DNA of 64,000 nucleotides from Leptospira brenneri (GTDB lineage Bacteria > Spirochaetota > Leptospiria > Leptospirales > Leptospiraceae), in the NCBI RefSeq assembly GCF_002812125.1, contig NZ_NPDQ01000002.1:617992-681991 (forward strand). The letters are read 5' to 3'. How positions within the stretch are numbered: the first letter of the stretch is position 1; the number at the start of each line of letters is the position of its first letter. A model generated the notes under the pieces. The model was not told the origin of the DNA, searched no databases, and saw only the letters and a list, made by a program, of their open reading frames with translations. Positions 45,222 through 55,351 of this stretch are shown here, piece by piece. The position numbers and the translations under genes were made by a program.

Positions 45222-46163
45222 ATGGAATCTTTAAAAACAGGAATTACTTTTCATGAAGAATTTTTAAAACATAATACAGGTCCCGGTCATCCAGAAACTC
45301 ACGTAAGATTGGAATCAATTTTAGACCATTTATCTGATTTACCTTCCGAAAATTTTATTTGGAACCGGAATTTTAAGGAAGCTCCACTTTCTATCATTTC
45401 TTCGATCCATGATCCAAATTACATTCGTTCGGTGGGAGCTGTTTGTGAAGAAAAAGGATCAGGATATTTGGATGGAGATACAGTTTTTTCATCTCATTCC
45501 TATTTAGCAGCGAGTCTTGCCGTGGGTGCCGGTCTTCATCTCGCCGATGAGGTCCTTTTGGGAAAGTTAAAAAACGGTATGGCTCTAGTCCGTCCACCTG
45601 GTCATCATGCCGAAGCAAGTCACGCAATGGGGTTTTGTATTTTTAATAATATTGCTGTGACGGCCAAATATTTACAATCCCAAGGGATCAAACGCATTTT
45701 GATTTTGGATTGGGATGTTCATCATGGGAATGGCACACAACACCAGTTTTATGAAGATGATTCGGTTTATTTTGTCTCCCTTCACCAATATCCTTTTTAC
45801 CCGGGTACTGGTGCTTTGTCTGAGCGGGGTAGGGGGAAAGGACTTGGGACTACACTGAATTTTCCCCTGGCAAGAGGTGCTGGGGAATCGGAATACTTGT
45901 CTAACTTTATCTCGATCCACCGCGAAATGGAGAAATTCCAACCAGAGTTTGTTTTAATTTCTGCTGGTTTTGATGCTCACAAAGATGATCCGTTAGGTGG
46001 AATGAATCTTTCTACATCCTCTTATGAAGTTTTTACCAAAGAAGTAAAAAAAATTGCAGATACTCATTCAAATGGCAAACTGATCTCCTTTTTAGAAGGA
46101 GGTTATGATTTCCAAGCGTTAGCCGAGTCCGTAAAGTTACACTTGGAAACCTTGGCAAGTTAA
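45222..46163 (+). CDS. histone-deacetylase-family protein (AcuC-like class)
   Basis: The 313-residue protein has all zinc-deacetylase motifs. VRPPGHHAEASHAMGFCIFN carries the catalytic His pair, ILDWDVHHGNGTQHQFY the zinc ligands, SAGFDAHKDDPLGGM the second Asp and FLEGGYD the catalytic Tyr. ATG 45222 is chosen because GGAGG lies 6 nt upstream; longer starts at 45162 and 45210 lack this. It is the second deacetylase of the window. Family members remove acetyl groups from proteins or polyamines. Confidence 0.9.
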   Translation: MESLKTGITFHEEFLKHNTGPGHPETHVRLESILDHLSDLPSENFIWNRNFKEAPLSIISSIHDPNYIRSVGAVCEEKGSGYLDGDTVFSSHSYLAASLAVGAGLHLADEVLLGKLKNGMALVRPPGHHAEASHAMGFCIFNNIAVTAKYLQSQGIKRILILDWDVHHGNGTQHQFYEDDSVYFVSLHQYPFYPGTGALSERGRGKGLGTTLNFPLARGAGESEYLSNFISIHREMEKFQPEFVLISAGFDAHKDDPLGGMNLSTSSYEVFTKEVKKIADTHSNGKLISFLEGGYDFQALAESVKLHLETLAS

Positions 46164-46167
46164 AGGT

Positions 46168-47445
46168 CTAATCTTTTGATGCCACACCAAAAACTACTTT
46201 CACCCAATGGATGAGAGGTTTTGCGCTGATGATGGAAAAATGATTTTGTTTATTTAGTTCGAGTGTTCTTAACGCAGTGTTTGTCTTTTTGTTAAAAACT
46301 TTATCCGTCAAATAGGTAAGGCTTTTTTTCTCAACAATCCCATCACCAAGGAAATTCTGTAGCGGATTTTCAGCTCCTTCCATGAGAGCGTAGGCTTGGT
46401 AAACATCCGTCTCATCTAACTCACCAAAGTAGGTTTCTCCGAAGTATCCAGAAATAGTTTCGATCCAACCTTTTTCTTCCTTTCGAATGAGGCCAAAAGA
46501 TAAGTCTTTAATGGCATCACTACGGAGATTCCCGATCATACCAATGATCTTAAGGGCTACATTGGGGCTTTTTTCAAATAAAAATCCTAACCAGAATCCA
46601 ATTTTCTCTAGATATGAACCTTTGTTTGGTGCTGCTATCAGAATGATTTTTCCAAACTTACTAAGCCATTCTTTGTTCTCTAACTTTGCATGGTAAAGAC
46701 TAGACCTAAAGATCAAACAACCCAAACTATAACAGATGATATCTGGTTTAATATTAGGATCTTCTGCAAAAAATACATCCAAAAGATGCATTAATTTTTT
46801 ACCATTTTCATGAATGGGAAGCCCATGATTATAACGTAAGTAAAATGGATAGTAACCTTCTTGTTGTAATTCGGTAGCAAGTCCAGGAGAGGTAATCTTT
46901 CTTTCCTTATATTCCACAGTTTGTTCCTGCCACACGGTTTCATCGGTGAATAGACCTGGTAGGAAAAGAACGGATTTATTTTTTTTAGAAATTTTAAAAT
47001 CAGCAATGGTTTCTTTTGCGGTGATGTCTTTACCAATCGTTCTAAAACTCATATCTATTTTTGTGAGTTTAAATTTTTGATCATGAGAACTTCCAAGAAT
47101 ACTTGATACCATCCGGTTATCGAACACCATATCATCACTTTGTTTGGCAGTGAGTTCCACTTTGAAAAGAGCTTTCTCGAATGCTTGGTTTGTATGTTCT
47201 ATCGTTTTCTGTAGATTCTCATTGGACTTACGGCCAGTTTCTTTGACCTGGACACCTGCTTTTTGTAAAGCCTCCCTCCATTCTGGTTTATAAAAAAAAG
47301 CATTGGAGAGTAAATCTAATCCTCCACCTGTGCTTGTTAGGCTTCCTTTAACTAAAACTTGAATTCCTTTTAACAGGGAGTCTGTTGTCTTCTGGGTGAG
47401 AGAAACTGTTTTTCCGGCAAGGGAATTGATAAGGATTTGGATCAC
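46168..47445 (-). CDS. alpha/beta hydrolase-family protein
   Basis: The 425-residue protein has a helical N-terminal part of about 160 residues and a C-terminal hydrolase domain. That domain has VLFLPGLFTDETVW (oxyanion hole), the nucleophile elbow IICYSLGCLIFRS and a downstream IILIAAPNKGSYLEKIGF. The Ser motif is CYSLG, a variant of GXSXG. The enzyme may act on lipids or esters; substrate unknown. It converges with the deacetylase, with only 4 nt between their ends. Confidence 0.75.
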   Translation of the reverse strand: MIQILINSLAGKTVSLTQKTTDSLLKGIQVLVKGSLTSTGGGLDLLSNAFFYKPEWREALQKAGVQVKETGRKSNENLQKTIEHTNQAFEKALFKVELTAKQSDDMVFDNRMVSSILGSSHDQKFKLTKIDMSFRTIGKDITAKETIADFKISKKNKSVLFLPGLFTDETVWQEQTVEYKERKITSPGLATELQQEGYYPFYLRYNHGLPIHENGKKLMHLLDVFFAEDPNIKPDIICYSLGCLIFRSSLYHAKLENKEWLSKFGKIILIAAPNKGSYLEKIGFWLGFLFEKSPNVALKIIGMIGNLRSDAIKDLSFGLIRKEEKGWIETISGYFGETYFGELDETDVYQAYALMEGAENPLQNFLGDGIVEKKSLTYLTDKVFNKKTNTALRTLELNKQNHFSIISAKPLIHWVKVVFGVASKD

Positions 47446-47874
47446 GGAGGAAGATTGTAACTCAGTTTCTTTGGAAAGCGAGTGAAAAAAGTAAGTGAGT
47501 TACCTTTTCCAGTCGGTTTCGAAGTCGCCTACTTGGCAAAGGATACTCGCTTTCGATTGAAGGTGAGTGAAATCGGGAAGTCGATGGAAAAGGGAAACTA
47601 TTCCAAAAAGGGAGTCATTTGCATTGGGGAATCGTTCTAAAAGGAAATTGACTATAGTTGGAAAACCAATGTAAATTGGAAGTCGATAGAATTAAAACTA
47701 AACTCAATTTTGAAACTGAATGGATTTTGAACGCAGTTGCAAATAAAGCAAAAATCAGTAGAACAGCAATGTGAGTGAAATACCAGACAATGACTTGGAT
47801 TTGTAAGCTTGCGACCTAGACAAAATCAGATCGAGTTCGAAATTTCAAACTTTAGATTCTCCAAATTAGAATTT
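47446..47874. other. intergenic region without recognised gene
   Basis: About 430 nt between the divergent-side start of the alpha/beta hydrolase gene and the end of the DUF1554 gene. I see no reading frame with a family match, tRNA-like structure or strong terminator. A terminator for the DUF1554 gene would be expected at its 3' side near 47870, but no clear stem with a T-run is visible. Confidence 0.6.
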
Positions 47875-49185
47875 TTATTGTTCTACACAAAGAAGGTAAT
47901 AGGTGGCAGAGCAACTTCTCCCGCCACCATTTCGAAGAGCCGAATAGTTAGTGCTATTGGATGCACCTACCCTTCCACCATTACTTGCGGGTGATGTTGT
48001 GGTTCCGTTAGTCCAATCATTGCAACTATTTTCGCTTTGTGCCGTAGCTTCTTGCCAATAATTGGTTTGAGCAAATCCAGTCCAATATTCCTTCATGGTG
48101 CTTCCTGAATCAAAAGAATGGTTCAGGTAATAAGGATTGGTTGTGAAATTGCCTGAGCCATCTGCTGGTAAAATTCCTGCAGCATTGGAACTGAGTAAAC
48201 TCGCAGAGTCATTCGCGCGAATATAAATTCTACCTGATTGGAAAACCCAATCGGTGTTTTCTCCCACTCCGCTATTTGTACAGTTGTCCGAAGTACAAGG
48301 TTTACGGTTGGTTCCATCCGTTAACATTGCTTTATAGGTTCCTGTTGCGGGTTTGTTCGCATCAGCATTACATTTTAAATCAGCACCGGCTGGACCATTG
48401 GCGGCGGCGCCTTGTAAGTTTCCATTGTAAGCTGTTGCGGTGACAAATACCATGTAGACTGTCGGTTCAATTCGAATGGTTAAATTCTGGTTTGCAGAAT
48501 CCGTCCCATTGGTTGCAGTCACCGTATAAGTAGTTCCAGCTTGTGGATCGGCGGGTGTTCCAGATATCACACAACTACTTGTATTCAAACTGAGGCCATT
48601 GGGAAGGGTCGGTGCCACCGAACAAGAAGAATATGAGAATCCAATCGTTGGTGTGAGTGTTGGAGCGACCACATCTTCTTTGAAGATAAACGAACTACCT
48701 GTATAGGCGATGTTTATATTACGATGATTGATCGAGATACTTCCTGATACATTGTTATAAAAAGCATCAGTACTATTTGTAGTAATCGTCATCGTTGAGG
48801 TATCTAAAATTTGAGTGGCGGAGGCTAAACTAACAGTTTGTGTAACACTAAAGTTTGCAGGAGTAAAAGTTAGAACATTCGTCAACGGAGAGTTTGACCC
48901 GTTCACCTGTAATTTCGAAGATGTAAAAGTCAATGTAACGGTAACATTTGCTGTTGGCAGTTTGGCAAGGGCGATCCCAAAATTTTGGGAAGCCGGATAA
49001 GTCAAAGTTACGCTTGTACTGGAAACATTGATTTTGGCAGAAGAGGCAACGGAAACTGTCGTACTCGTGATGACAGGATTTAAACCACTCATAAGCGTAA
49101 ACAAAAGTTCATCACGTGGATTCACTTGGTTACAAGAAAAGAACCAACCTAGACAAAGGAAGGAAACGAACAAATTCCATCGCAT
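47875..49185 (-). CDS. DUF1554 lipoprotein with Ig-like domain
   Basis: The 436-residue protein has a lipoprotein signal (FLCLGWFFSC). A beta-rich Ser/Thr/Val repeat-like region follows, then a putative Ig (He_PIG) domain with PTLPNGLSLNTSSCVISGTP and TYTVTATN. The C-terminal DUF1554 domain starts VYMVFVTATAYNGNLQG and includes CNADANKPATGTYKAML and WTGF. The many Cys are in paired positions of the DUF1554 domain. ATG 49185 is chosen because GGGGGTTGGA lies upstream; the longer frame is less likely. The protein is probably surface exposed; the role is unknown. Confidence 0.88.
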   Translation of the reverse strand: MRWNLFVSFLCLGWFFSCNQVNPRDELLFTLMSGLNPVITSTTVSVASSAKINVSSTSVTLTYPASQNFGIALAKLPTANVTVTLTFTSSKLQVNGSNSPLTNVLTFTPANFSVTQTVSLASATQILDTSTMTITTNSTDAFYNNVSGSISINHRNINIAYTGSSFIFKEDVVAPTLTPTIGFSYSSCSVAPTLPNGLSLNTSSCVISGTPADPQAGTTYTVTATNGTDSANQNLTIRIEPTVYMVFVTATAYNGNLQGAAANGPAGADLKCNADANKPATGTYKAMLTDGTNRKPCTSDNCTNSGVGENTDWVFQSGRIYIRANDSASLLSSNAAGILPADGSGNFTTNPYYLNHSFDSGSTMKEYWTGFAQTNYWQEATAQSENSCNDWTNGTTTSPASNGGRVGASNSTNYSALRNGGGRSCSATYYLLCVEQ

Positions 49186-49257
49186 GTTTCCAACCCCCGT
49201 AAAATTAAAAACAAGTAAGTCACTTACCTTTCTCAATTATCGGAGAAAGAAAGGCAG

Positions 49258-50862
49258 TTACAAGTGAAATTCTTGGCTTAGATAATTGGATGACCTTTCT
49301 TTCAGTACTTCCCCTAGAAGATTACGTCCCATCTCATTGTCTTTGAAGCTGACAACAGTTCGAATCGAAAAAACACGAAGGGCATCCGAAACAGAAAGTG
49401 TTCCATCAGCAGAATCCTTTCTTCCAGAGAATGGAAAAGAATCTGGTCCACGTTGGCACTGAGCATTCCAATTCACACGAGCGACCTGGTTCACAAGAAT
49501 ATCAATGAGTTTGCCAACGGTTTTGGGATCTTTTCCAAAGATACTGGCTTGTTGGCCCATATTAGATTGAAAGATATACTCTAATGGTTCATCGACAGAA
49601 GAAAAAGGAACAATAGGAACCAGTGGACCAAATTGTTCTTCATGATACAAACGTGCGTTTGGTGAAACTGGTGAAAGAATAGCAGGGAACATAAAGGATT
49701 CATTGATTTCTCCTCCCCCAGGATTTAAAATCTTTGATCCATGAACCACGGCGTCATCTAATAGTTCACGTAACCATTTTGTTTTTCCTTCTTCCGGTAG
49801 TGGCGTAAAATTTACATCCGTGTCCCAAGGCATTCCTGCTTTCCATTTGGAAAACTCTTCCAAATAAAGTTTTGTAAATTCATCCAATACATCATTGTGA
49901 ACAAAAAGAATTTTTAATGCAGTACATCTTTGTCCATTGTAGGCAAGTGAACCTGCGAGGATTTCAGGAACCATTGTTTTTAAATCAGTGTCAGGCAAAA
50001 TAATTGCAGGATTTTTTGCGTTGAGTCCCAGAACGGATCTTAGGCGGTTTAGTTTAGGGTGTTTTTTGGTGATAAGATTGGCGGTAGAACTCGATCCAAT
50101 AAACGCAAAAACATCAATTTTTCCAGATTCCATGATGGGAGAAATTACTTTTGCTCCTTCGCCATATACAGTATTAATTACCCCAGGTGGGAATGCTTTT
50201 TGAAAACACTCTAGTAGAGGTTGGAGGAGTAGCACTCCATACTTGGCAGGTTTAAAAACAACTGTGTTTCCCATCAGGATAGCAGGAATGAGCGTACAAA
50301 ATGTTTCATTTAATGGGTAATTGAAGGGCCCCATACAAAGTACCACTCCGTAAGGGGAACGTTTGATTTGTGCAATGAGTCCTCCTTCTTTGATATAATT
50401 AGAAGAAGTTGTTTCGAGTTCCTGTAAAGAATCGATCGTATCTTCTAAATATTCAATGGTCCGATCAAATTCTTTTGTGGCATCCTTTTCTGTTTTGCCA
50501 ATTTCCCACATGAGAAGTAAAATAATTTGGTTTCGTTTTCCCTTCATCAGCTCGATGAACTTTCGAACGGCATCGATTCTTTCTTTGGGTGTAGAGATAG
50601 GCCAAACACCTGTTCCGTGGTTATAGGCTTTGACTGCAGAGTCTAAAGCAAGAAGACTTTGTTTTTCATTAAAGTTGGGGTAAGAGCCTAGAATGACTTG
50701 TTCTTGTTTTCCATTTTTGTTTAAAAATATGGGCGATTTGACAATTTGTGATTCTCCTTCCCAAATTCGAATTTCTCCGTCGAGAAGGTATTCTTTTTGG
50801 TGGATGGGGCGAATGCGGTACTTTTCAGGAACGGAATCTTCAGTCGGAAAAACAAAGCTCAT
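49258..50862 (-). CDS. aldehyde dehydrogenase, GapN-like
   Basis: The 534-residue enzyme has the ALDH fold with SPYGVVLCMGPFNYPLNETF, AFIGSSSTANLI (the NAD(P) region), the catalytic Cys in YNGQRCTALKI and a Glu-bearing VLGLNAKNPAIIL. GPFNYPLNETF and the overall length recall the NADP-dependent non-phosphorylating glyceraldehyde-3-phosphate dehydrogenase GapN. In that role it would make 3-phosphoglycerate and NADPH from glyceraldehyde-3-phosphate. A different aldehyde substrate is possible. The neighbour on the other side is a small hypothetical. Confidence 0.85.
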   Translation of the reverse strand: MSFVFPTEDSVPEKYRIRPIHQKEYLLDGEIRIWEGESQIVKSPIFLNKNGKQEQVILGSYPNFNEKQSLLALDSAVKAYNHGTGVWPISTPKERIDAVRKFIELMKGKRNQIILLLMWEIGKTEKDATKEFDRTIEYLEDTIDSLQELETTSSNYIKEGGLIAQIKRSPYGVVLCMGPFNYPLNETFCTLIPAILMGNTVVFKPAKYGVLLLQPLLECFQKAFPPGVINTVYGEGAKVISPIMESGKIDVFAFIGSSSTANLITKKHPKLNRLRSVLGLNAKNPAIILPDTDLKTMVPEILAGSLAYNGQRCTALKILFVHNDVLDEFTKLYLEEFSKWKAGMPWDTDVNFTPLPEEGKTKWLRELLDDAVVHGSKILNPGGGEINESFMFPAILSPVSPNARLYHEEQFGPLVPIVPFSSVDEPLEYIFQSNMGQQASIFGKDPKTVGKLIDILVNQVARVNWNAQCQRGPDSFPFSGRKDSADGTLSVSDALRVFSIRTVVSFKDNEMGRNLLGEVLKERSSNYLSQEFHL

Positions 50863-50934
50863 GATCCATGAATCGAATGGTGACCCGACTAAAAAAGCAA
50901 CATTTTACGGAAAAGATCAGCCGATATAAAAAAT

Positions 50935-51129
50935 ATGGAACCATGGATGGACCAGAACAAAGAAGAGTGGGAGGCTTTGACCTTACGACTTTTCCGTCGT
51001 GTCGAAGAATTGGAATCACTCATGTTAGAAGTGCGAAGTGACCTCGTTCGTTACCGCGCTGTCCGTGAAGAATGGTATCATTGGCATACTGCCTGGAAGG
51101 AGGAATACGCCAAACGAGCCGTCGGCTGA
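50935..51129 (+). CDS. small charged hypothetical protein
   Basis: The 64-residue frame starts at ATG 50935 and is rich in Glu, Arg and Trp: WEALTLRLFRRVEELESLML is a predicted coiled-coil helix, followed by VREEWYHWHTAWKEEYAKR. No ribosome binding site stands out. The amphipathic helix pattern and lack of overlap with other genes argue that it is real. It lies between the divergent GapN-like gene and a MaoC gene. Confidence 0.5.
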   Translation: MEPWMDQNKEEWEALTLRLFRRVEELESLMLEVRSDLVRYRAVREEWYHWHTAWKEEYAKRAVG

Positions 51130-51200
51130 ATCGGAAAAATCGTTTTCTGTAGGACCTCTCTTGGAAAATTAGTCCTATCCCATTCGAAAAAGGAATTCCC

Positions 51201-52379
51201 ATGGCCGAAAAACCTATGTCCCCCTTTGGTGAGTTAGCTCCCCAAACACCAGCTTCTCTTTCTGATATTAAAAAGAACATTTATGGAAGATACCTAGAAG
51301 AATTCAATGTAGGTGATATCTATGTTCACCCTCGTCAATTCACAGTGGACAGAAGTTTTGCCCAAGAATTCGCGACAGTGTTTATGGATGCAAACCCACT
51401 TTATCTTTCCGCAGAATACGCGAAAGCTCATGGATTTGCGGACTTACTAGTCCACCCACTGATGGTTTTCAACTTAGCACTTTCGATTGGTGTTCAAAAT
51501 AACAGTGAAAAGGCTCTTGCAAACCTCGGTTATTATAACGCACAATTTTTACTTCCTGTTTATCCAGGAGACACTCTATCTTCTCGCACTAAAATTTTAG
51601 CAGTAGATGATAAAGGTCCAGACAAACCAGGAATCGTTCACGTAAGAACACTTTGTCTCAATCAAAAGAACGAAGTTGTTTTACAATACGAACGTAAAAT
51701 CATGATTTACCAATCCAATGGAAAACCGAAAGGAAATCCAAAACCTGGGGATGCTTCTGCATTTTTTCCAGAGTCAAAAACTCCTGCACTCAAACTTCCT
51801 AACCTCAAATTCCCTACTGAGATGAAAGATGTAACTTGGGGACATACTTATTTTGAAAACTTCAAACCTGGTCAAATTTATGTTCACCAAAATGGAAGAA
51901 CCATCACCGATGAACACTACCAATGGACATTCCGAGTTGGAAACACTCACCCACTTCATTATGATAAATTGTATTCTGCTGGAATTTCTGGCCCGATGGG
52001 TGGAGAACCAGTGGTTTATGGTGGACTCGTGTTTGGTTGGTTAGCTGGTATGGCTTCTCGAGATATTTCTGAAAATGCTATTTGGGAACTTGGATTCACT
52101 GAAGGATACCACACACAACCAGCTTTCTCTGGTGATACAGTCACTTGTATTTCTAGAATTCTCACTACGGAAGACAAAGGAACAGAATACGGAATCCCTG
52201 CTGGTGAAGTACAAATTCAGTTCATTGGTCTAAAAAATATCAAAGCAAATGATGCTTTGGATAAATTCGGTGCGGATCTTTTCCTAAAAGAAAATGATAA
52301 AAAGAAATTAGGAAAAGAAAAAATCCCAGAAAAAATCTTCGAAATTGAAAGAAGATTGATCATCAAAAAACAACCATAA
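51201..52379 (+). CDS. MaoC-family dehydratase, tandem hot-dog domains
   Basis: The 392-residue protein has two MaoC-like domains. The first has [20 protein letters not shown], then [20 protein letters not shown]. The second has [20 protein letters not shown] and [18 protein letters not shown]. Catalytic Asp/His pairs are present in the first (DANPLYL and VHPLM) and HPLHYD in the second. Such proteins hydrate enoyl-CoA or mesaconyl-CoA type substrates. The SD AGGAATTC precedes ATG. It is followed 9 nt later by an MBL gene, so they form an operon. Confidence 0.87.
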   Translation: MAEKPMSPFGELAPQTPASLSDIKKNIYGRYLEEFNVGDIYVHPRQFTVDRSFAQEFATVFMDANPLYLSAEYAKAHGFADLLVHPLMVFNLALSIGVQNNSEKALANLGYYNAQFLLPVYPGDTLSSRTKILAVDDKGPDKPGIVHVRTLCLNQKNEVVLQYERKIMIYQSNGKPKGNPKPGDASAFFPESKTPALKLPNLKFPTEMKDVTWGHTYFENFKPGQIYVHQNGRTITDEHYQWTFRVGNTHPLHYDKLYSAGISGPMGGEPVVYGGLVFGWLAGMASRDISENAIWELGFTEGYHTQPAFSGDTVTCISRILTTEDKGTEYGIPAGEVQIQFIGLKNIKANDALDKFGADLFLKENDKKKLGKEKIPEKIFEIERRLIIKKQP

Positions 52380-52388
52380 GGTGAATTT

Positions 52389-53411
52389 ATGAAAGTTACC
52401 ATCCCCAAACGAATTCCGGACATGGAAGACATCGGGGATGGTGTCTTTAAAATTATTTTACCTCAACCATTTTACGCACCAAACAATATCTATCTTTATC
52501 AAGGAAACGATGGGTTAACTCTAATCGATTCCGGTTATATCGAATCCGTTCCCATGTTACAAGCATCCCTAAAAACAAAGGGATTTTCTTTTAAAGACAT
52601 TCGCCATATTATTTATACCCACAACCATCTGGATCATATATCCTCCTCTTTAGTTTTGAAGTCGTATGCAAAGAATGTAACGTATTACGGTTACCGTTCG
52701 ATGGCGGATGGGGTTGGGAATTATTTAGAATCCATGATGCTCTTTGAAGAAGCAACAGAAGATCTTTTTCATAAAGCATTTGGTGAAAAGGAAGAACTAA
52801 ACCGAATTTTAGAGGAATCTCGTAAAGGATGGCGTCAGTTTTATAGTAAGTTTAGTGAAACTAAAAAGGGAGACCCTGTTTTACGAATTGATGTAGCCAT
52901 TGATCATAACGATAGTTTGGAATTAGGGGGAAGGCTTTTTCGGTTTCTCCATACTCCTGGTCACAATTTATATCATATCACTCCTGTAGATCCTTCTACT
53001 GGGATTTATTTTTCGGGAGATCTTATCATTGCAAACCTTACTGCCATTTATTCGGAAATGGATGGGAGTTTAGGGGATTATTATTTTACACTTTCCAAAC
53101 TTTTAGAAGAGCCTATCAAACGAATGTTACCTGCTCATGGTAGTGAAATTGAAGATCCTAAAAAAACAATCACTCTTGTGAAAAAAACGCTGAGTATTTT
53201 GGAGAAGGGTGTTCTTCGCCGTCTTAGGGAAGGGGAATCTGACTTAAAGGTTCTTATGGAAGCGGCCATTGGCAAAAAAGTTCATAATGGTGGTCATTTG
53301 CCAACGGCACTTGGGCTAGTTTACAGCATCATTCAAAAATTAGTTTTAGAAGGACAAATCCGTATCGAAAAAAGAGAGAATGGATATGAAATTTTTCATA
53401 TTGTAAATTAA
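52389..53411 (+). CDS. MBL-fold metallo-hydrolase (second)
   Basis: The 340-residue protein has the metal-binding motif YTHNHLDHISSSL at about residue 76. The later ligands GHNLYHITPVD and LPAHGSEIEDP give the complete HxHxDH...H...D...H set. A long helical insert follows the first motif, and the C-terminal winged-helix-like tail is typical of the YtnP/LACTB2-like group. It is in operon with the MaoC protein. It could hydrolyse a thioester or lactone; substrate not known. Confidence 0.85.
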   Translation: MKVTIPKRIPDMEDIGDGVFKIILPQPFYAPNNIYLYQGNDGLTLIDSGYIESVPMLQASLKTKGFSFKDIRHIIYTHNHLDHISSSLVLKSYAKNVTYYGYRSMADGVGNYLESMMLFEEATEDLFHKAFGEKEELNRILEESRKGWRQFYSKFSETKKGDPVLRIDVAIDHNDSLELGGRLFRFLHTPGHNLYHITPVDPSTGIYFSGDLIIANLTAIYSEMDGSLGDYYFTLSKLLEEPIKRMLPAHGSEIEDPKKTITLVKKTLSILEKGVLRRLREGESDLKVLMEAAIGKKVHNGGHLPTALGLVYSIIQKLVLEGQIRIEKRENGYEIFHIVN

Positions 53412-53521
53412 TCGATGCTATGTAGGCATAAGATGATTCTTCTGAATTTTTTTTTGGAATCTTACTTCGGATAAACTGACTTAGATTCCAACTAGACTTT
53501 ATCGAGTTTATGATTTGTTTG

Positions 53522-55351
53522 TTAACGATTTGTTTTTTTGTCCTTTTCGGGCAGCTGCCAAACTTCGATTTGTTTTCCTTTCCAAACTAAAAATCCCATC
53601 TTGTTTTCTAATTTTTTTTTATATTCCAAAATTCTGGAACTCGGCCATAACAATGTATCTGTAAACTCTGGTGCAATTGCCATGTAACAAACATTTGCTC
53701 TTTCGCAAATGGATTCTGCATTTTTAATTTGTTCAATTGGATAGGTTTTTACTTTGTCTGAGACAAAGAAGGAAAGGTTATACTGTGAAAATACGAAAAT
53801 TTCTTTAGTGCTTTCATTGGCATTGAAAGATTGTAAGGGATTTGTTTTTCCTTGAGAATTTTCAGTTTTCTTCGAGACCCGAGGGAATGGTTCCTTTGGA
53901 TTGGAAAGAAGGATTTGATTGAAATCTTGTAAGTCCGATTGGATTTCTTCCTGCATCACGGGATTTTTCCATGGGCTTTCTATTTTCGTATTCAATGGAA
54001 AATTTTGATCGAGTGAGTTTTTCCAAAAGAGACAAGTTAGTAGAAAGAAGGCAACTGTTGTTGTTATTTTTTTTCCCGATTGGATCCACAAGATCCCTGT
54101 ATACAGGATAAAAGGAACTAGTGAATAACTGTAATACGTATATACTTCATGGTGCCATGGTCTTGAGGAAAATATATGTGTAGCGTATATAAGCCCAATT
54201 CCGAGAACTTCGGGTAACATTTGAATCATCCCGAGCCCACCACTGATGATTAACTCTAAAAAAATCTGAAACGATTTTTTATAACCTGTTACTTGTTTGA
54301 ATGCGGAGTGGTATTCTTGGGTTAAAACATTTGTCCAAGTGATGGATTCCTGCAAATGATCCAATCTAGGATAGAGGAAAAAAACAAAACCGAACCATAA
54401 AAATATGATACTAAAGATCAGTATGAGTAAACGAAAGGTTACCCTGTCTTCAGTGGTGGACGAAGGTTCTTCGGTCACTTGCTTCGTATTCCGATTCTTT
54501 TTCCATTGATTGTATAAAAGTTTAATAGCCCTCGGTAAAAAAAATAAAAGAAGGTAGATTCCAATGTCTTCCTTTTGAGAAAGATAGAGAATGGTGCTTA
54601 AGATGAGAAGACTATAATTAGTCCACAAAAACTGAGATCGAGTGTTTTCTATTTCTTTCCTTTGTTCCCAAATATAAAAAAAGAAAAGTCCAAATACTAG
54701 GACAAGAACTTCGAAATGAAAACTAGATCCAAGTCTATAGAGATACAATTGGTTTGTGACGAGGACCCAAAAAACCAAGAATTGAATCCCTCTGGTTTTT
54801 AGATTTTTCTTTGCAATTTGGTATGCCCAAAAAATCCAAAGGATCGTTGCCAATTGGTAAACAAAAAATACTGCTACTGCAAGCCCCCACTTCTGGGGGA
54901 TCCAACTGACAAAGGGTGTTAGAACTAGTAGTCCTGGTGCAAAGTGATGGTGGAGGTAACTCGCCTTCCCTGAATCTGAGTAGTATCCGCTCGAAAATCC
55001 TTCCCCTTTCGAAATGGAGAGGAGAATATCCGAAATACCAATATAATCCGCATCTTGAAATAAAAATGCTTCTGAGATGGCTTTTGTTAGTTGGAAGGCA
55101 TGGTAAGTACTTCCTAATAAAAAAAAGATACAACTGATCCAAATCAGATAAGGAAGGTATGATATTTGAATTTCAGATAATAATTCAAAAGAAGTCTTTT
55201 GATCTTTGGACTTTTTTTCTTTCCAGAAGCTGATGATGGTGAGTAGGAGTATAAAAAGAAATACCCCCTTTTGAAAGGGGGCATGAAAGTTTTTAGGAGA
55301 AATAAAGAGAAAAGGAGAAACTAAACTGAATAAAAAAAATAAATAAACCAC
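53522..55351 (-). CDS. DUF2079-like integral membrane protein
   Basis: The 609-residue protein has about ten to twelve hydrophobic helices. The sequence after the second helix, DADYIGISDILLSISKGEGF, and YLHHHFAPGLLVLTPFVSWI are typical of the DUF2079 family of predicted membrane proteins, which share the GT-C glycosyltransferase topology. The C-terminal 180 residues are hydrophilic and may be periplasmic. It ends 1 nt before the CitE-like gene in the same strand direction, so they are co-transcribed. Confidence 0.8.
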   Translation of the reverse strand: MVYLFFLFSLVSPFLFISPKNFHAPFQKGVFLFILLLTIISFWKEKKSKDQKTSFELLSEIQISYLPYLIWISCIFFLLGSTYHAFQLTKAISEAFLFQDADYIGISDILLSISKGEGFSSGYYSDSGKASYLHHHFAPGLLVLTPFVSWIPQKWGLAVAVFFVYQLATILWIFWAYQIAKKNLKTRGIQFLVFWVLVTNQLYLYRLGSSFHFEVLVLVFGLFFFYIWEQRKEIENTRSQFLWTNYSLLILSTILYLSQKEDIGIYLLLFFLPRAIKLLYNQWKKNRNTKQVTEEPSSTTEDRVTFRLLILIFSIIFLWFGFVFFLYPRLDHLQESITWTNVLTQEYHSAFKQVTGYKKSFQIFLELIISGGLGMIQMLPEVLGIGLIYATHIFSSRPWHHEVYTYYSYSLVPFILYTGILWIQSGKKITTTVAFFLLTCLFWKNSLDQNFPLNTKIESPWKNPVMQEEIQSDLQDFNQILLSNPKEPFPRVSKKTENSQGKTNPLQSFNANESTKEIFVFSQYNLSFFVSDKVKTYPIEQIKNAESICERANVCYMAIAPEFTDTLLWPSSRILEYKKKLENKMGFLVWKGKQIEVWQLPEKDKKTNR